A stretch of 64,000 nt of DNA, taken from positions 1-64,000 of the forward strand of contig CAIKYB010000044.1 of assembly GCA_903831575.1 (NCBI GenBank). The letters are read 5' to 3'. The translations under genes and the position numbers were made by a program. Positions 38,539-49,040 of the stretch are shown here, piece after piece (position 1 is the stretch's first letter; the number at the start of each line of letters is the position of its first letter). The notes beneath the pieces are model-generated. The model worked only from the letters and a program-made list of their open reading frames with translations, was not told where the DNA came from and ran no database searches. The stretch comes from an uncultured Bacteroidota bacterium (GTDB taxonomy: Bacteria > Bacteroidota > Bacteroidia > Chitinophagales > Chitinophagaceae).

Positions 38539-39582
38539 ATGATGTTACTAGCAATAGATTTAGGAATGGTTATTGAAAAATTGATTTTAATAGTAGTGGT
38601 GGTATCCGCTTCTTTGGTCATAGCGATGTATACTACTTTCGCAGAAAGAAAAGTTGCAGCCATTTTACAAGACAGAAGAGGCCCCAATCGTGCAGGCCCC
38701 TTTGGATTATTACAACCTTTGGCTGATGGATTGAAATTGTTTTTCAAAGAAGAAATTATTCCAGCTTTTTCTTCAAAAACATTATTTATTCTTGGCCCCG
38801 CATTAGCTATGATCACTGCGGTGATGACAAGTGCAGTGATTCCCTGGGGAGATCATGTAGAATTGTTTGGCAGAAATATTAATCTTCAAATTGCAGATAT
38901 TAATATTGGAATTTTATATGTATTTGGTGTGGTGAGTTTGGGTGTTTATGGTATTATGATTGGAGCCTGGGCAAGTAATAATAAATTCTCGCTTCTTGGA
39001 GGCTTGAGAGCGGCCTCACAGATTATCAGTTATGAACTGGCAATGGGAATATCTTTGATTGCATTACTGATGGTAACGGGGACGCTTAGTCTAAAAGAAA
39101 TGGTGGTGCAGCAACAAGCGGGACATTGGAATGTAATTTATCAGCCACTGGGCTTTTTAATATTTCTTATTTGTGCATTTGCAGAATGTAACAGAACCCC
39201 ATTTGATTTGCCTGAAGCTGAAAATGAATTGATTGGAGGATATCATACAGAGTATTCGTCCATGAAATTAGGGTTCTATCTTTTTTCTGAATACATCAAT
39301 ATGTTTATCAGCAGTGTAATTATGGCTACCTTATTTTTCGGTGGTTATGATATGCCCTTTGTAAATGAAGTAAACCTTTCTCCTAATATTGCCGCATTGG
39401 TTGGTATTGCTGCATTAATGGCTAAAGTGATTTGTTTTATATTTTTATTTATGTGGGTACGCTGGACAATACCAAGATTCAGATATGACCAGCTGATGCA
39501 TTTGGGTTGGAGAATTTTAATTCCGCTGGCATTGTTTAATATGCTGGCAACTGGAGGAGTGATTTTATATTTTAGTAAGTAA
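38539..39582 (+). CDS. nuoH: NADH-quinone oxidoreductase subunit H
   Basis: ERKVAAILQDRRGPNRAGPFGLLQPLADGLKLFFKEEI...AECNRTPFDLPEAENELIGGYHTEYSSMKL. Confidence 0.97.
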   Translation: MMLLAIDLGMVIEKLILIVVVVSASLVIAMYTTFAERKVAAILQDRRGPNRAGPFGLLQPLADGLKLFFKEEIIPAFSSKTLFILGPALAMITAVMTSAVIPWGDHVELFGRNINLQIADINIGILYVFGVVSLGVYGIMIGAWASNNKFSLLGGLRAASQIISYELAMGISLIALLMVTGTLSLKEMVVQQQAGHWNVIYQPLGFLIFLICAFAECNRTPFDLPEAENELIGGYHTEYSSMKLGFYLFSEYINMFISSVIMATLFFGGYDMPFVNEVNLSPNIAALVGIAALMAKVICFIFLFMWVRWTIPRFRYDQLMHLGWRILIPLALFNMLATGGVILYFSK

Positions 39583-39654
39583 AAAGTAATTTTTTCTAGA
39601 AGTCATTTTTGATTTAAAATTTTGACTTTTGAATTTTTAATTTGATAAATAAAA

Positions 39655-40209
39655 ATGCAAGCATTAACAAATAAGGCAAAACAAGTTAGCAGAAAGCCCA
39701 TGAGTTTCATGGAACGTATGTACTTGCCCGCTATTTTTAAAGGCATGATGATTACATTCAGTCATATTTTTAAAAAGAAGCCTACAATAAATTATCCCGA
39801 GAAGAAGCGACCATTTAGTCCTGTATTTCGTGGGTTACAGATATTGAACAGAGATGAAGAGGGTAGAGAGAATTGTACAGCTTGTGGATTGTGCGCCGTT
39901 GCTTGTCCTGCAGAAGCCATTACTATGGAAGCAGCAGAAAGACAAGTAGGGGAAGAACATTTATATAAAGAAGAAAAATATGCAGCTAAGTATGAAATTA
40001 ATATGCTTCGTTGTATTTTTTGTGGATTGTGTGAAGATGCTTGTCCTAAAGATGCCATTTATTTAAGTGAAACATTTACGCCTGCAGATTACCAGCGCAA
40101 ACAATTTATTTATGATAAAAATGATTTGCTCATTCCGCATCCAAAAGAAAATCCAGATGCTTATAGTAAGGCATTAGGTAATAGACCAAAAAGAGAATCA
40201 GTTAATTAA
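39655..40209 (+). CDS. nuoI: NADH-quinone oxidoreductase subunit I
   Basis: Two 4Fe-4S motifs CTACGLCAVACPAEAI and CIFCGLCEDACPKDAI. Confidence 0.94.
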   Translation: MQALTNKAKQVSRKPMSFMERMYLPAIFKGMMITFSHIFKKKPTINYPEKKRPFSPVFRGLQILNRDEEGRENCTACGLCAVACPAEAITMEAAERQVGEEHLYKEEKYAAKYEINMLRCIFCGLCEDACPKDAIYLSETFTPADYQRKQFIYDKNDLLIPHPKENPDAYSKALGNRPKRESVN

Positions 40210-40217
40210 TTTATAAG

Positions 40218-40715
40218 ATGAATATTACTACACTTGTTTTTATTTTATTGTCGGTATTAGCCGTAGGAAGCGCTATCATGATGATTACGAGCAAAAGTCC
40301 TGTAAACAGTGTATTGTGGCTGATTGTTGTATTCTTTACTATATCTGGACATTATATTTTATTGAATGCTCAATTTTTGGCGATAGTAAATATCATAGTT
40401 TACGCAGGTGCAATCATGGTGTTGTTTTTGTTTGTGGTGATGTTGATGAATTTAAATAAAGAAACAGAACCTGTAAAAAATTATCGTTTACAATTAATAG
40501 GCATTGTTGCAGGAGGAGCACTTTTGTTACTTATTATTTCAGCAATAATGAAAATTGATGCTCAACAGTTAGTGCAGATGAAAGTCGGTGATGAAGGATT
40601 GATTAAATCTTTAGGTATGAATCTGTTCAAGAATTATGTATTGCCTTTTGAAATCAGCAGTGTGCTATTTTTAAGTGCAATAATTGGCGCAGTGGTCATT
40701 GGAAAAAAAGACTAA
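40218..40715 (+). CDS. nuoJ: NADH-quinone oxidoreductase subunit J
   Basis: ITSKSPVNSVLWLIVVFFTISGHYILLNAQFLAIVNIIVYAGAIMVLFLFVVMLMN. Confidence 0.93.
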   Translation: MNITTLVFILLSVLAVGSAIMMITSKSPVNSVLWLIVVFFTISGHYILLNAQFLAIVNIIVYAGAIMVLFLFVVMLMNLNKETEPVKNYRLQLIGIVAGGALLLLIISAIMKIDAQQLVQMKVGDEGLIKSLGMNLFKNYVLPFEISSVLFLSAIIGAVVIGKKD

Positions 40716-40737
40716 TTAAAAAATTGAAAAAATAAAC

Positions 40738-41070
40738 ATGGATATAAAAGCATACATAGCGCTATCGCTTACCTTATTTACAATCGGGATCATTGGCGTT
40801 TTGGTACGCAGAAATGCCATCATTATTTTTATGTGCGTAGAGTTAATGCTTAATGCAGTGAACTTGTTATTAGTGGGATTTTCAAAAATGCATGCACTGA
40901 GTCCTATAGCAAAAGCTTCTTTAACCTATGCAAGTGACGCGCAAATTTTTGTGTTCTTTATTATGGTTGTTGCAGCTGCTGAAGTGAGTGTAGGCTTGGC
41001 TATTATTGTAATGATGTATAGAAATGTACATACGGTTGATGTAAACTTTTTGAATAGATTAAAAAATTAA
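40738..41070 (+). CDS. nuoK: NADH-quinone oxidoreductase subunit K
   Basis: [30 protein letters not shown]...[17 protein letters not shown]. Confidence 0.94.
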   Translation: MDIKAYIALSLTLFTIGIIGVLVRRNAIIIFMCVELMLNAVNLLLVGFSKMHALSPIAKASLTYASDAQIFVFFIMVVAAAEVSVGLAIIVMMYRNVHTVDVNFLNRLKN

Positions 41071-41115
41071 AATAAAAATCAGCGTAAATAAAGTTGCGCA
41101 ATTTTTCAATTCGTT

Positions 41116-42999
41116 ATGAATAATATTTTAAAATTAGTTTGGTTGATTCCTGTCTTGCCATTGGTAGGGTTTCTTATTAATGGTCTGGGACGTAAGTTGT
41201 TGTCTAAATCAGCATCAGGGTTTGTAGGAAGTGCAGTTATTTTATTGTCATTTGTATTAAGTTTACTTGTTTTTCTGCAAGTAAAGAATGGCAATACCGC
41301 TACCATCCATCTTTTTAATTTTATCCATCTCGATTCCTTAAACATTGCATTTGATTTTAAAATAGACCAGTTGTCAACGTTGTTTTTATTGATTATTACA
41401 GGCGTTGGTTTTCTAATTCATGTTTATTCCACTGCGTATATGCATGATGAAGACGGCAAGGATTTTGCTAAGTATTTTGCTTATCTCAATTTGTTTGTGT
41501 TTTCCATGTTGTTGTTGGTAATGGGAGGTAATTATGTAATTATGTTTATTGGTTGGGAAGGTGTTGGGCTTTGTTCTTATTTATTGATTGGCTATTGGTT
41601 TAGAAATACTGATTATACAGATGCTGCAAAGAAAGCATTTGTGATGAATAGAATTGGAGATCTGGGATTTTTATTGGCTTTATTCTGGCTGATCTCTAAG
41701 ATTGGTACCGTTCAATATGACGAAGTATTTACCATAGCTAATTTGGCTAAACTTTCTCCAACGGATCTTACAGGAATTACCTTATTGATGTTTGTTGGTG
41801 CTACTGGAAAGAGTGCACAAATTCCATTGTTTACCTGGCTGCCTGATGCGATGGCGGGTCCAACTCCGGTGAGTGCGTTGATACATGCTGCTACAATGGT
41901 TACTGCTGGTATTTACATGATTGCAAGAAGTAACGCATTGTTCTCCTTAGCACCTCAAACGCAAACAATCATTACAATTGTAGGCTTGGCTACTGCTTTA
42001 TTGGCTGCTTCGATTGCCATTAAGCAAAATGATATCAAAAAAGTGCTGGCATACTCTACCGTTAGTCAGCTTGGATTTATGTTTTTGGCTTTGGGAACGG
42101 GTAATTATGTTGCAGCAGTTTTTCACGTTTTGACGCATGCCTTTTTTAAAGCCTTAATGTTCTTGGGAAGTGGTAGCGTTATCCATGCAATGGGTGGCGA
42201 ACAAGATATTCGTAAAATGGGAGGATTGCACAAACACATGAAAATCACCAGCATTACTTTCTTGATTGGATGTTTGGCCATTGCAGGTATTCCAGGGCTA
42301 TCTGGATTTTTCTCTAAAGACGAAATACTGGCAGGAGCTTTTGGACATAGTGTATTGCTTTATTCCATTGCCTTGTTTACTGCACTTTTGACCGCTTTTT
42401 ATATGTTCAGGTTGTACTTTATCACTTTTAGAGGGGAGTTTCGTGGGACACTTGATCAGAAGCACCACTTACATGAAAGTCCAAAAGCGATGACATTCCC
42501 TTTAATCATTTTAGCGATATTAAGCGTTATTGGTGGTTATATCGGTGTACCTGAGGCTTTAGGAGGATATCATGAACTAGCTGCATATCTTTCTCCGGTC
42601 GTAAAATCCGCAGAACATCATCTTACTCACGGCACAGAATACATGCTGATGGGTTTGTCTACAATATTAGTGCTCGCGACAATTTTATTTGCATGGATTA
42701 AATTTAAAAATTATAAAATTGAAGGAGAAGAAAAGGGTCTGGGTAAATTTTTGCAAAACAAATGGTATGTCGATGAATTGTACCAGACTTTGGTGGTGAA
42801 CCCATTTAAATCAGTATCAGCATTTTTTAATCATACTATAGAATCAAAAGTTATTGATGGCTCAGTAAATGGCATTGGAAAATTGGTCAACTATAGCAGC
42901 AGACAACTACGTTGGTTGCAAAGTGGACAAGTCGGAGCTTATGTATTACTGATGGTTATTGGGATGCTTTTATTATTTTTCATTCAATTGTTTTTATAA
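41116..42999 (+). CDS. nuoL: NADH-quinone oxidoreductase subunit L
   Basis: FIGWEGVGLCSYLLIGYW...FTWLPDAMAGPTPVSALIHAATMVTAGIYM...DIKKVLAYSTVSQLGFM. Confidence 0.97.
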   Translation: MNNILKLVWLIPVLPLVGFLINGLGRKLLSKSASGFVGSAVILLSFVLSLLVFLQVKNGNTATIHLFNFIHLDSLNIAFDFKIDQLSTLFLLIITGVGFLIHVYSTAYMHDEDGKDFAKYFAYLNLFVFSMLLLVMGGNYVIMFIGWEGVGLCSYLLIGYWFRNTDYTDAAKKAFVMNRIGDLGFLLALFWLISKIGTVQYDEVFTIANLAKLSPTDLTGITLLMFVGATGKSAQIPLFTWLPDAMAGPTPVSALIHAATMVTAGIYMIARSNALFSLAPQTQTIITIVGLATALLAASIAIKQNDIKKVLAYSTVSQLGFMFLALGTGNYVAAVFHVLTHAFFKALMFLGSGSVIHAMGGEQDIRKMGGLHKHMKITSITFLIGCLAIAGIPGLSGFFSKDEILAGAFGHSVLLYSIALFTALLTAFYMFRLYFITFRGEFRGTLDQKHHLHESPKAMTFPLIILAILSVIGGYIGVPEALGGYHELAAYLSPVVKSAEHHLTHGTEYMLMGLSTILVLATILFAWIKFKNYKIEGEEKGLGKFLQNKWYVDELYQTLVVNPFKSVSAFFNHTIESKVIDGSVNGIGKLVNYSSRQLRWLQSGQVGAYVLLMVIGMLLLFFIQLFL

Positions 43000-43012
43000 A
43001 AAATAGAAAATT

Positions 43013-44506
43013 TTGGGTAATTATTTTACATTTCCGGACTTGTTGATTTGGTTGCCTTTATTGGCTGCCGTTTTTTGCTTTATTGCGAAAACAGAGAAAA
43101 ATGCGAAGACAACCGCAATGTTGTTTTCACTTGTAATACTTGCTGTGTCGGTATCCACTTTGTTTTTTGCAAATGATACGAAGTACATCAATTACAATTA
43201 TGTAAATTATGTGTGGCTTAAATATTTAGGTGCGAATTATTTCATTGGGTTGGATGGTCTAGGAAGACTATTAACATTACTCTCTGCTTTAGGGTTCCCC
43301 TTAATTTTTCTTGCCACTTCAAAAAGTAATTTTAAAAATCCTGCAAAATTTTATGGGTTAATGATGTTGACACAAGCCGGTTTAATGGGTGTTTTCATGG
43401 CCTTTGATGCATTGACATTTTATTTCTTTTGGGAATTGGCATTAATACCAGTTTATTTCTTGTCGAGCCAATGGGGCGGAGAAAAAAGAATACAAGCAAC
43501 TTTCAAATTTTTCGTTTACACCTTTGCCGGATCTTTATTAATGTTAATTGGAATTATTTATGTGTATTTACATACAGATGCAAGGGTCTTCGGAGATGGA
43601 ACTATTTCTGCTCATTCTTTTTCTTTAAGTTCATTTTATTCGGCTTCACTTTCTCCTGATGAACAAAATGGGTTGTTTGTATTGTTCTTTTTGGCATTTG
43701 CCATTAAGATGCCAATATTCCCCTTCCACACCTGGCAGCCTGAGGCATATGATCAATCTCCCACGGCAGTAACAATGGTACTAAGTGGAATTATGGTTAA
43801 AATGGGATTGTTTGGTGTCATTCGATGGTTAATTCCAATCTTTCCCGCAGTTTCTCCTGAGCTGAAAAACGGTGTAATTTTCTTATCAGTTATTAGTATT
43901 GTCTATGCTAGTTGTGTCGCCATGATGCAGGATAATATAAAACGTTTGGTTGCCTATTCTTCCATTGCGCATATTGGTCTGATGTGTGCAGCTATTTTTG
44001 CAATGGATCAGATTAGTATCCAAGGTGTAATGCTGCAAATGTTTAATCATGGCATCAATATTATTGGAATGTGGATTGTAGTTGATATTATAGAAAGAAA
44101 AACCGGAGCCAAAAAGATTTCTCAACTTAGTGGACTTGCAGCTTCAGCGCCGGTGCTGACCATATTGTTTTTAATCATTGCTTTTGCAAACATTGCACTT
44201 CCTTTGACGAATGCTTTTACGGGCGAGTTTTTAATGTTTAGTGGATTATACAATTACAACAAGTGGATGGCTGCAATTGCCGGAATCGGCATTATTATTT
44301 CTGCTGTGTACACACTAAATATGGTACAGAAGGTTTTTTATGGCAGTGTTAATGCAGTTACAAAAGAAGTAAATGATGTTTCCCTGAATGAAAAAATGGC
44401 TTTGATTATTATTGTCTGTCTGATATTTTTTATAGGAATATATCCGCAGCCATTAATTGATCTAACAAAAGATGCAGTGAACAATTTGCTTTTAAGAATT
44501 AAATAG
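43013..44506 (+). CDS. nuoM: NADH-quinone oxidoreductase subunit M (apparent TTG start)
   Basis: FWELALIPVYFLSSQWGGEKR...FPFHTWQPEAYDQSPTAVTMVLSGIMVKMGLFG...NIKRLVAYSSIAHIGLM. Confidence 0.95.
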   Translation: MGNYFTFPDLLIWLPLLAAVFCFIAKTEKNAKTTAMLFSLVILAVSVSTLFFANDTKYINYNYVNYVWLKYLGANYFIGLDGLGRLLTLLSALGFPLIFLATSKSNFKNPAKFYGLMMLTQAGLMGVFMAFDALTFYFFWELALIPVYFLSSQWGGEKRIQATFKFFVYTFAGSLLMLIGIIYVYLHTDARVFGDGTISAHSFSLSSFYSASLSPDEQNGLFVLFFLAFAIKMPIFPFHTWQPEAYDQSPTAVTMVLSGIMVKMGLFGVIRWLIPIFPAVSPELKNGVIFLSVISIVYASCVAMMQDNIKRLVAYSSIAHIGLMCAAIFAMDQISIQGVMLQMFNHGINIIGMWIVVDIIERKTGAKKISQLSGLAASAPVLTILFLIIAFANIALPLTNAFTGEFLMFSGLYNYNKWMAAIAGIGIIISAVYTLNMVQKVFYGSVNAVTKEVNDVSLNEKMALIIIVCLIFFIGIYPQPLIDLTKDAVNNLLLRIK

Positions 44507-44533
44507 TTTTTATTAAATAGCTAGAATTAAATT

Positions 44534-45925
44534 ATGAATGCAATAATATTATCAGCAGTTTGGGGAGTGGTTATGATGTTCTGTGGCGTTTTTATTAAAA
44601 GCAAATCATTGCCTAAATATATTGCTGTCGCAGGGTTGAGCATCATTATTATTGTCAATATCATTGAATTGATCAGTGGGAATTCGTGCTTCCATTTCCA
44701 GACTAACGATATGATTCGTACCAATTCTTTTAATCTTTTATTTATTACTATTGCATTAGGATGTACCTTGATTTATTTTTTATTGAGTGGATCAGAGATT
44801 GAAAAGGTCGGCCCGCATGTCGGCGAATATTTTGCTTTAATCTTTTTTGTGCTTTGTGGTGTTGCTATTGCTGCAACATTCAATACTTTACTCATGCTAT
44901 TCATTGGTATCGAAATTATTTCCATCCCATTGTATATACTAACGGGTAGTGACAAACGAAATTTAAAAAGTAATGAAGCCGCTTTAAAATACTTTTTAAT
45001 GGGAGCTTTTTCCACTGGCATTTTGCTTATGGGTATTGCTTTTATATATGGAGGAAATCCCAATGCCTCTTTTTATATTGATAAAATCCAGATAGGCATG
45101 GGAGAGATGCCTGTTATGATTGCAGTTGGCCTTTTGTTTATTTTAGTTGCTATGTCTTTCAAAGTATCGGCAGCGCCTTTTCATTTTTGGACGCCGGATG
45201 TTTATGACGGAGCACCAACAGTGTTTACTTCTTTTATGAGTACTATTGTAAAAGTAGCCGGATTTTTCGCATTCATACGTTTGTTTGAATATTCATTCGG
45301 AGTTATTCAAGATCAATGGCAACGATTGATTGTGGTTATTACTATCGCAACTTTGCTCATAGGAAACATTACTGCCGTTTTTCAGCAAAGTGTAAAAAGA
45401 ATGATGGCTTATTCCAGTATTGCTCAGGCGGGCTTCATGTTATTAGCATTGTTTGCTTTGAATGACAAAGCTAAAGAGGGGATCTTATTATATTCAGCTG
45501 CATATAGTTTGGCTACAATTGGCTTCTTTGGTATTCTTACAAAAATGGAAGACTATACCATTGACGGATTTAATGGTTTGGCAAAAGAGCAGCCCTTGCT
45601 GGGTTTTGCTGCTACAATTTTTTTATTATCCCTTACAGGTATTCCGCTTACGGCAGGTTTTCAAAGTAAGTTTTTTATGTTGATGGCTGCTGTTCAAAAT
45701 GGGCATCAATTCTGGCTTGTCATTGCTGCTGTATTATTTGCTGCAATAAGTGCGTATTATTATTTCAGAGTCATTCAGGCTATATATTTTAAAGAAGCAA
45801 CGCAACCCGTTACTCAAGCCAATTCGGTAACTACACCATTTAAAATCATGTTAGTTGTCATTGTTGCCCTGATTCTTATTATCGGAATTTACCCTGAGAT
45901 TATTATTGGATGGATGTATCGTTAA
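44534..45925 (+). CDS. nuoN: NADH-quinone oxidoreductase subunit N
   Basis: IPLYILTGSDKRNLKSNEAALKYFLMGAFSTGILLMGIAFIYG...APFHFWTPDVYDGAPTVFTSFMSTIVKVAGFFAF. Confidence 0.96.
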   Translation: MNAIILSAVWGVVMMFCGVFIKSKSLPKYIAVAGLSIIIIVNIIELISGNSCFHFQTNDMIRTNSFNLLFITIALGCTLIYFLLSGSEIEKVGPHVGEYFALIFFVLCGVAIAATFNTLLMLFIGIEIISIPLYILTGSDKRNLKSNEAALKYFLMGAFSTGILLMGIAFIYGGNPNASFYIDKIQIGMGEMPVMIAVGLLFILVAMSFKVSAAPFHFWTPDVYDGAPTVFTSFMSTIVKVAGFFAFIRLFEYSFGVIQDQWQRLIVVITIATLLIGNITAVFQQSVKRMMAYSSIAQAGFMLLALFALNDKAKEGILLYSAAYSLATIGFFGILTKMEDYTIDGFNGLAKEQPLLGFAATIFLLSLTGIPLTAGFQSKFFMLMAAVQNGHQFWLVIAAVLFAAISAYYYFRVIQAIYFKEATQPVTQANSVTTPFKIMLVVIVALILIIGIYPEIIIGWMYR

Positions 45926-45997
45926 TACCAGCTGATTCTTCACACTATTGACATAAAAGCAATTTTCCTGAGCTATATTTGAGCTAATTATTGAGCT

Positions 45998-47281
45998 ATG
46001 ACTTACAGAGATTCTCTTGCCTTATCGTGGAAAAATATTACAGGAAACAAACTGCGTACCTCTATTACTGTTATTATCATCGCTTTGGGAATCTTTGCCC
46101 TCATACTCATCATTACTGCGATACAAGCTGCGAGCAACAGCCTAACGGCAAGTTTTTCTACGATGGGATCCAATTCTTTTAGTATCAGGTATAAAGAACG
46201 AAGTGTTGGCTTTGGTCACAGAAGACGCGCGAATACCATTAAGACGAATAAAAAAACATTAAATGAAAGGAAATCCAATCTTGGTATTCCTATAAGTTTG
46301 AATGATGCCAAAATGTTCAGAGACAGATTTGATTTCCCCGGATCGAGAGTTAGTATTGCGTTACGTGGTCCATCGGGCATTGTAGTTAATACAAATAGAT
46401 TAAAGACCAATCCTGAGGTAAATGTTTATGGTGGCGACGAAAATTATTTAGAATTGAATGGCTACAATATTTCTTATGGCAGAAATTTCACTAAAACTGA
46501 GATTGAGTCGGGTATAAATGTATGCATGATTGGAAGTGGAGTTGCCAGCAAGTTGTTTCCAGATAATAATGCAAAAGCCATTGATGCACTTGTGAGTGTA
46601 GACCATATTCCTTATCGTGTTATTACTGTTCTTGCAGATAAAGGGTCTAGCGCTTTTTTCAATACAAGCAAAGTGGTTATTACGCCATATAATAATGTGC
46701 GAAGATTATTTGCATCACAAAACAGCACTTATAATATAGCCGTTCAAGTTGATGATTTAAAGAAAATGGATGTAGCGGTGGGAGAGGCTACTGCGGTGTT
46801 TAGGCCAGTCAGACAATTATCCATAAAAGATGCGGATAATTTTTTTATAGACAAAAGTGACAGTATCGCGGAGAGTTTACTCACCAATTTAGGTTTTCTT
46901 GAAAAGGGTACCATTGGGATCGCATTTATTACATTAATAGGCGCAGCGATTGGCTTAATGAATATTATGTTAGTGGCAGTGAATGAACGAACGAAAGAGA
47001 TTGGATTAGCGAAAGCATTAGGAGCTACCCGGAAAACCATTCGGGCACAATTTCTGTTTGAATCCATCATCATTAGCCTAATGGGAGCTGTTGCAGGCAT
47101 TATTTCTGGTGTATTATTGGGTAATCTGGTTGCTATTTTACTACATACAGGATTTGTAATCCCATGGGCCTGGGTGATTGCAGGCATTTTCGTTTGTTTT
47201 GTGGTTGGATTACTGGCGGGTTCTTACCCTGCATACAAAGCTTCAAAACTGGATCCGATTGTCGCCTTGCGTTATGAATAA
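45998..47281 (+). CDS. ABC transporter permease (MacB/FtsX type)
   Basis: MTYRDSLALSWKNITGNKLRTSITVIIIALGI...NERTKEIGLAKALGATRKTIRAQFLFESIIISLMG...YPAYKASKLDPIVALRYE. Confidence 0.93.
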   Translation: MTYRDSLALSWKNITGNKLRTSITVIIIALGIFALILIITAIQAASNSLTASFSTMGSNSFSIRYKERSVGFGHRRRANTIKTNKKTLNERKSNLGIPISLNDAKMFRDRFDFPGSRVSIALRGPSGIVVNTNRLKTNPEVNVYGGDENYLELNGYNISYGRNFTKTEIESGINVCMIGSGVASKLFPDNNAKAIDALVSVDHIPYRVITVLADKGSSAFFNTSKVVITPYNNVRRLFASQNSTYNIAVQVDDLKKMDVAVGEATAVFRPVRQLSIKDADNFFIDKSDSIAESLLTNLGFLEKGTIGIAFITLIGAAIGLMNIMLVAVNERTKEIGLAKALGATRKTIRAQFLFESIIISLMGAVAGIISGVLLGNLVAILLHTGFVIPWAWVIAGIFVCFVVGLLAGSYPAYKASKLDPIVALRYE

Positions 47282-47388
47282 TTTTTTCCTCAAAAAGCCC
47301 TCATTTAGTGTTAACAAATTGAAAATTTAAGTTAAACTATTCATAGCTAAGTTTTTTTTATTAACTTGTTGCCTCGTTGTAAAAACCT

Positions 47389-47402
47389 ATGACTCAGGTC
47401 AT
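47389..47402. promoter_or_regulatory. Palindromic dyad ATGAC-N4-GTCAT upstream of exbB
   Basis: atgactcaggtcat, perfect 5-bp arms, 60 nt 5' of the exbB ATG. Confidence 0.35.
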
Positions 47403-47461
47403 TAATTTGCAATTTCATTATCAATAAAAATTAAAACTTAACTCATTAAAATCAGATTGTT

Positions 47462-48307
47462 ATGGCAGAAACAAAATCAACTGCAAATTCAGTACAAGAA
47501 AACAAACTCAATAGCATGATTTCATTGCTAGCACCAATTGTATGTGTACTAGCTGGTTACATCATTTGGAGATTTATTTTGGGCGCAGGGTCCAATTTTA
47601 ACGTAGGAAGTGAAAATAGTGGATTCTGGCCTGAAAGAGAAGGGCCAAAAACTGCTTTGAGTAAAATGTATTTAGGAGGTATTATTGTACCGATTCTAAT
47701 TGGAACTTTTTTAACCATGATCACTTTTGTTGTTGAAAGATACATGACGATCAAAAAAGCAAATGGAACAGGAAGCAATGCTGATTTTGTTCGTAAAGTA
47801 CAATTTCATTTAGCTAATAAAAATGTTGATGCTGCTTTGGCAGAATGCGACAAACAAAAAGGTTCTGTTGGGAATGTAATGAAAGCAGGATTACGTCGCT
47901 ACAAAGAAATGATTACTGATAATCAATTAAGCACAGAACAAAAAGTTATGGCTATTCAAAAAGAAGTGGAAGAAGCTACTTCATTGGAGTTGCCCATGCT
48001 GGAGAAGAACTTAGTTTTCTTGTCTACAATTGCTTCTATTGCTACGTTAATGGGGTTATTAGGAACTGTATTAGGGATGATTCGTTCTTTCTCGGCTTTA
48101 GGAGAAGATAGCGGTGGCGGTGCAGCAGCAAGTAAACTTTCTGTTGGGATTTCTGAGGCTTTGTATAATACAGCTTTGGGAATTGGTACTTCAGCATTTG
48201 CTATTGTATTTTATAATATTTTCACCACTAAGATTGATGGGATTACTTATGGTATTGATGAGTCAGGATTTACTTTAACACAATCATTTGCTTCTCAATA
48301 CAAATAA
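47462..48307 (+). CDS. exbB: MotA/TolQ/ExbB proton channel family protein
   Basis: LVFLSTIASIATLMGLLGTVLGMIRSFSALG...LSVGISEALYNTALGIGTSAFAIVFYN. Confidence 0.92.
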   Translation: MAETKSTANSVQENKLNSMISLLAPIVCVLAGYIIWRFILGAGSNFNVGSENSGFWPEREGPKTALSKMYLGGIIVPILIGTFLTMITFVVERYMTIKKANGTGSNADFVRKVQFHLANKNVDAALAECDKQKGSVGNVMKAGLRRYKEMITDNQLSTEQKVMAIQKEVEEATSLELPMLEKNLVFLSTIASIATLMGLLGTVLGMIRSFSALGEDSGGGAAASKLSVGISEALYNTALGIGTSAFAIVFYNIFTTKIDGITYGIDESGFTLTQSFASQYK

Positions 48308-48366
48308 TCTTTGTAAGCGAACGAAATAAGTATTTTAAAGTAACATCAAAAAAATAATTTCATCAT

Positions 48367-49017
48367 ATGCCTAAAGTAAAAATACCACGGAAGAGCACGA
48401 CTATCGATATGACTGCGATGTGTGATGTGGCGTTTTTATTGTTGTCTTTTTTCATTCTGGCAACAAAACAAAAACCACCAGAAGTGCTTTCGGTTGCACC
48501 ACCGAGTTCTATTTCTGCTAAAGCGGCTCCAGACAAATCAATATTAATCACATTGACTAAAGATGGCAGAGCTTTTATCATGTTGGGAGATGAGACAAAA
48601 AAAGCAGATATTCTCAGTAATATCAACTTGACAAAGGGCTTGAATCTTTCTCCTGCAGAATTAAAGAAATGGGAAAAATCGCCTTTCATTGGATTGCCAT
48701 TGAATCAAATAAAAAGTTCATTATCATTAATATCAGAAATCCCTGCTAATAAAATGCCGGGGATTCCTACAGACAGTTCAAGAAATGAAATGATTGATTG
48801 GGTGAAAAGTATATCTAATGTATATGCGGGTACTGATCAACGTAAGTTGCAGGAAATGCTGCTTGTTAAAGGAGATAATGAAGCGCTTTATCCTACATTT
48901 AAAAATATCAAACAAGCTTTCAAGAAAAATGAGATTTATAAATTTAGAATTGTTACGAATGGCGAAGCTGTTCCTGTTGGTTCTGAATTGTATTTAAATC
49001 CACCGAAAGCCAATTAA
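48367..49017 (+). CDS. exbD: ExbD/TolR family biopolymer transporter (1)
   Basis: IPRKSTTIDMTAMCDVAFLLLSFFILATKQK. Confidence 0.88.
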   Translation: MPKVKIPRKSTTIDMTAMCDVAFLLLSFFILATKQKPPEVLSVAPPSSISAKAAPDKSILITLTKDGRAFIMLGDETKKADILSNINLTKGLNLSPAELKKWEKSPFIGLPLNQIKSSLSLISEIPANKMPGIPTDSSRNEMIDWVKSISNVYAGTDQRKLQEMLLVKGDNEALYPTFKNIKQAFKKNEIYKFRIVTNGEAVPVGSELYLNPPKAN

Positions 49018-49040
49018 TTAATTAAAATAAACATACCGAT

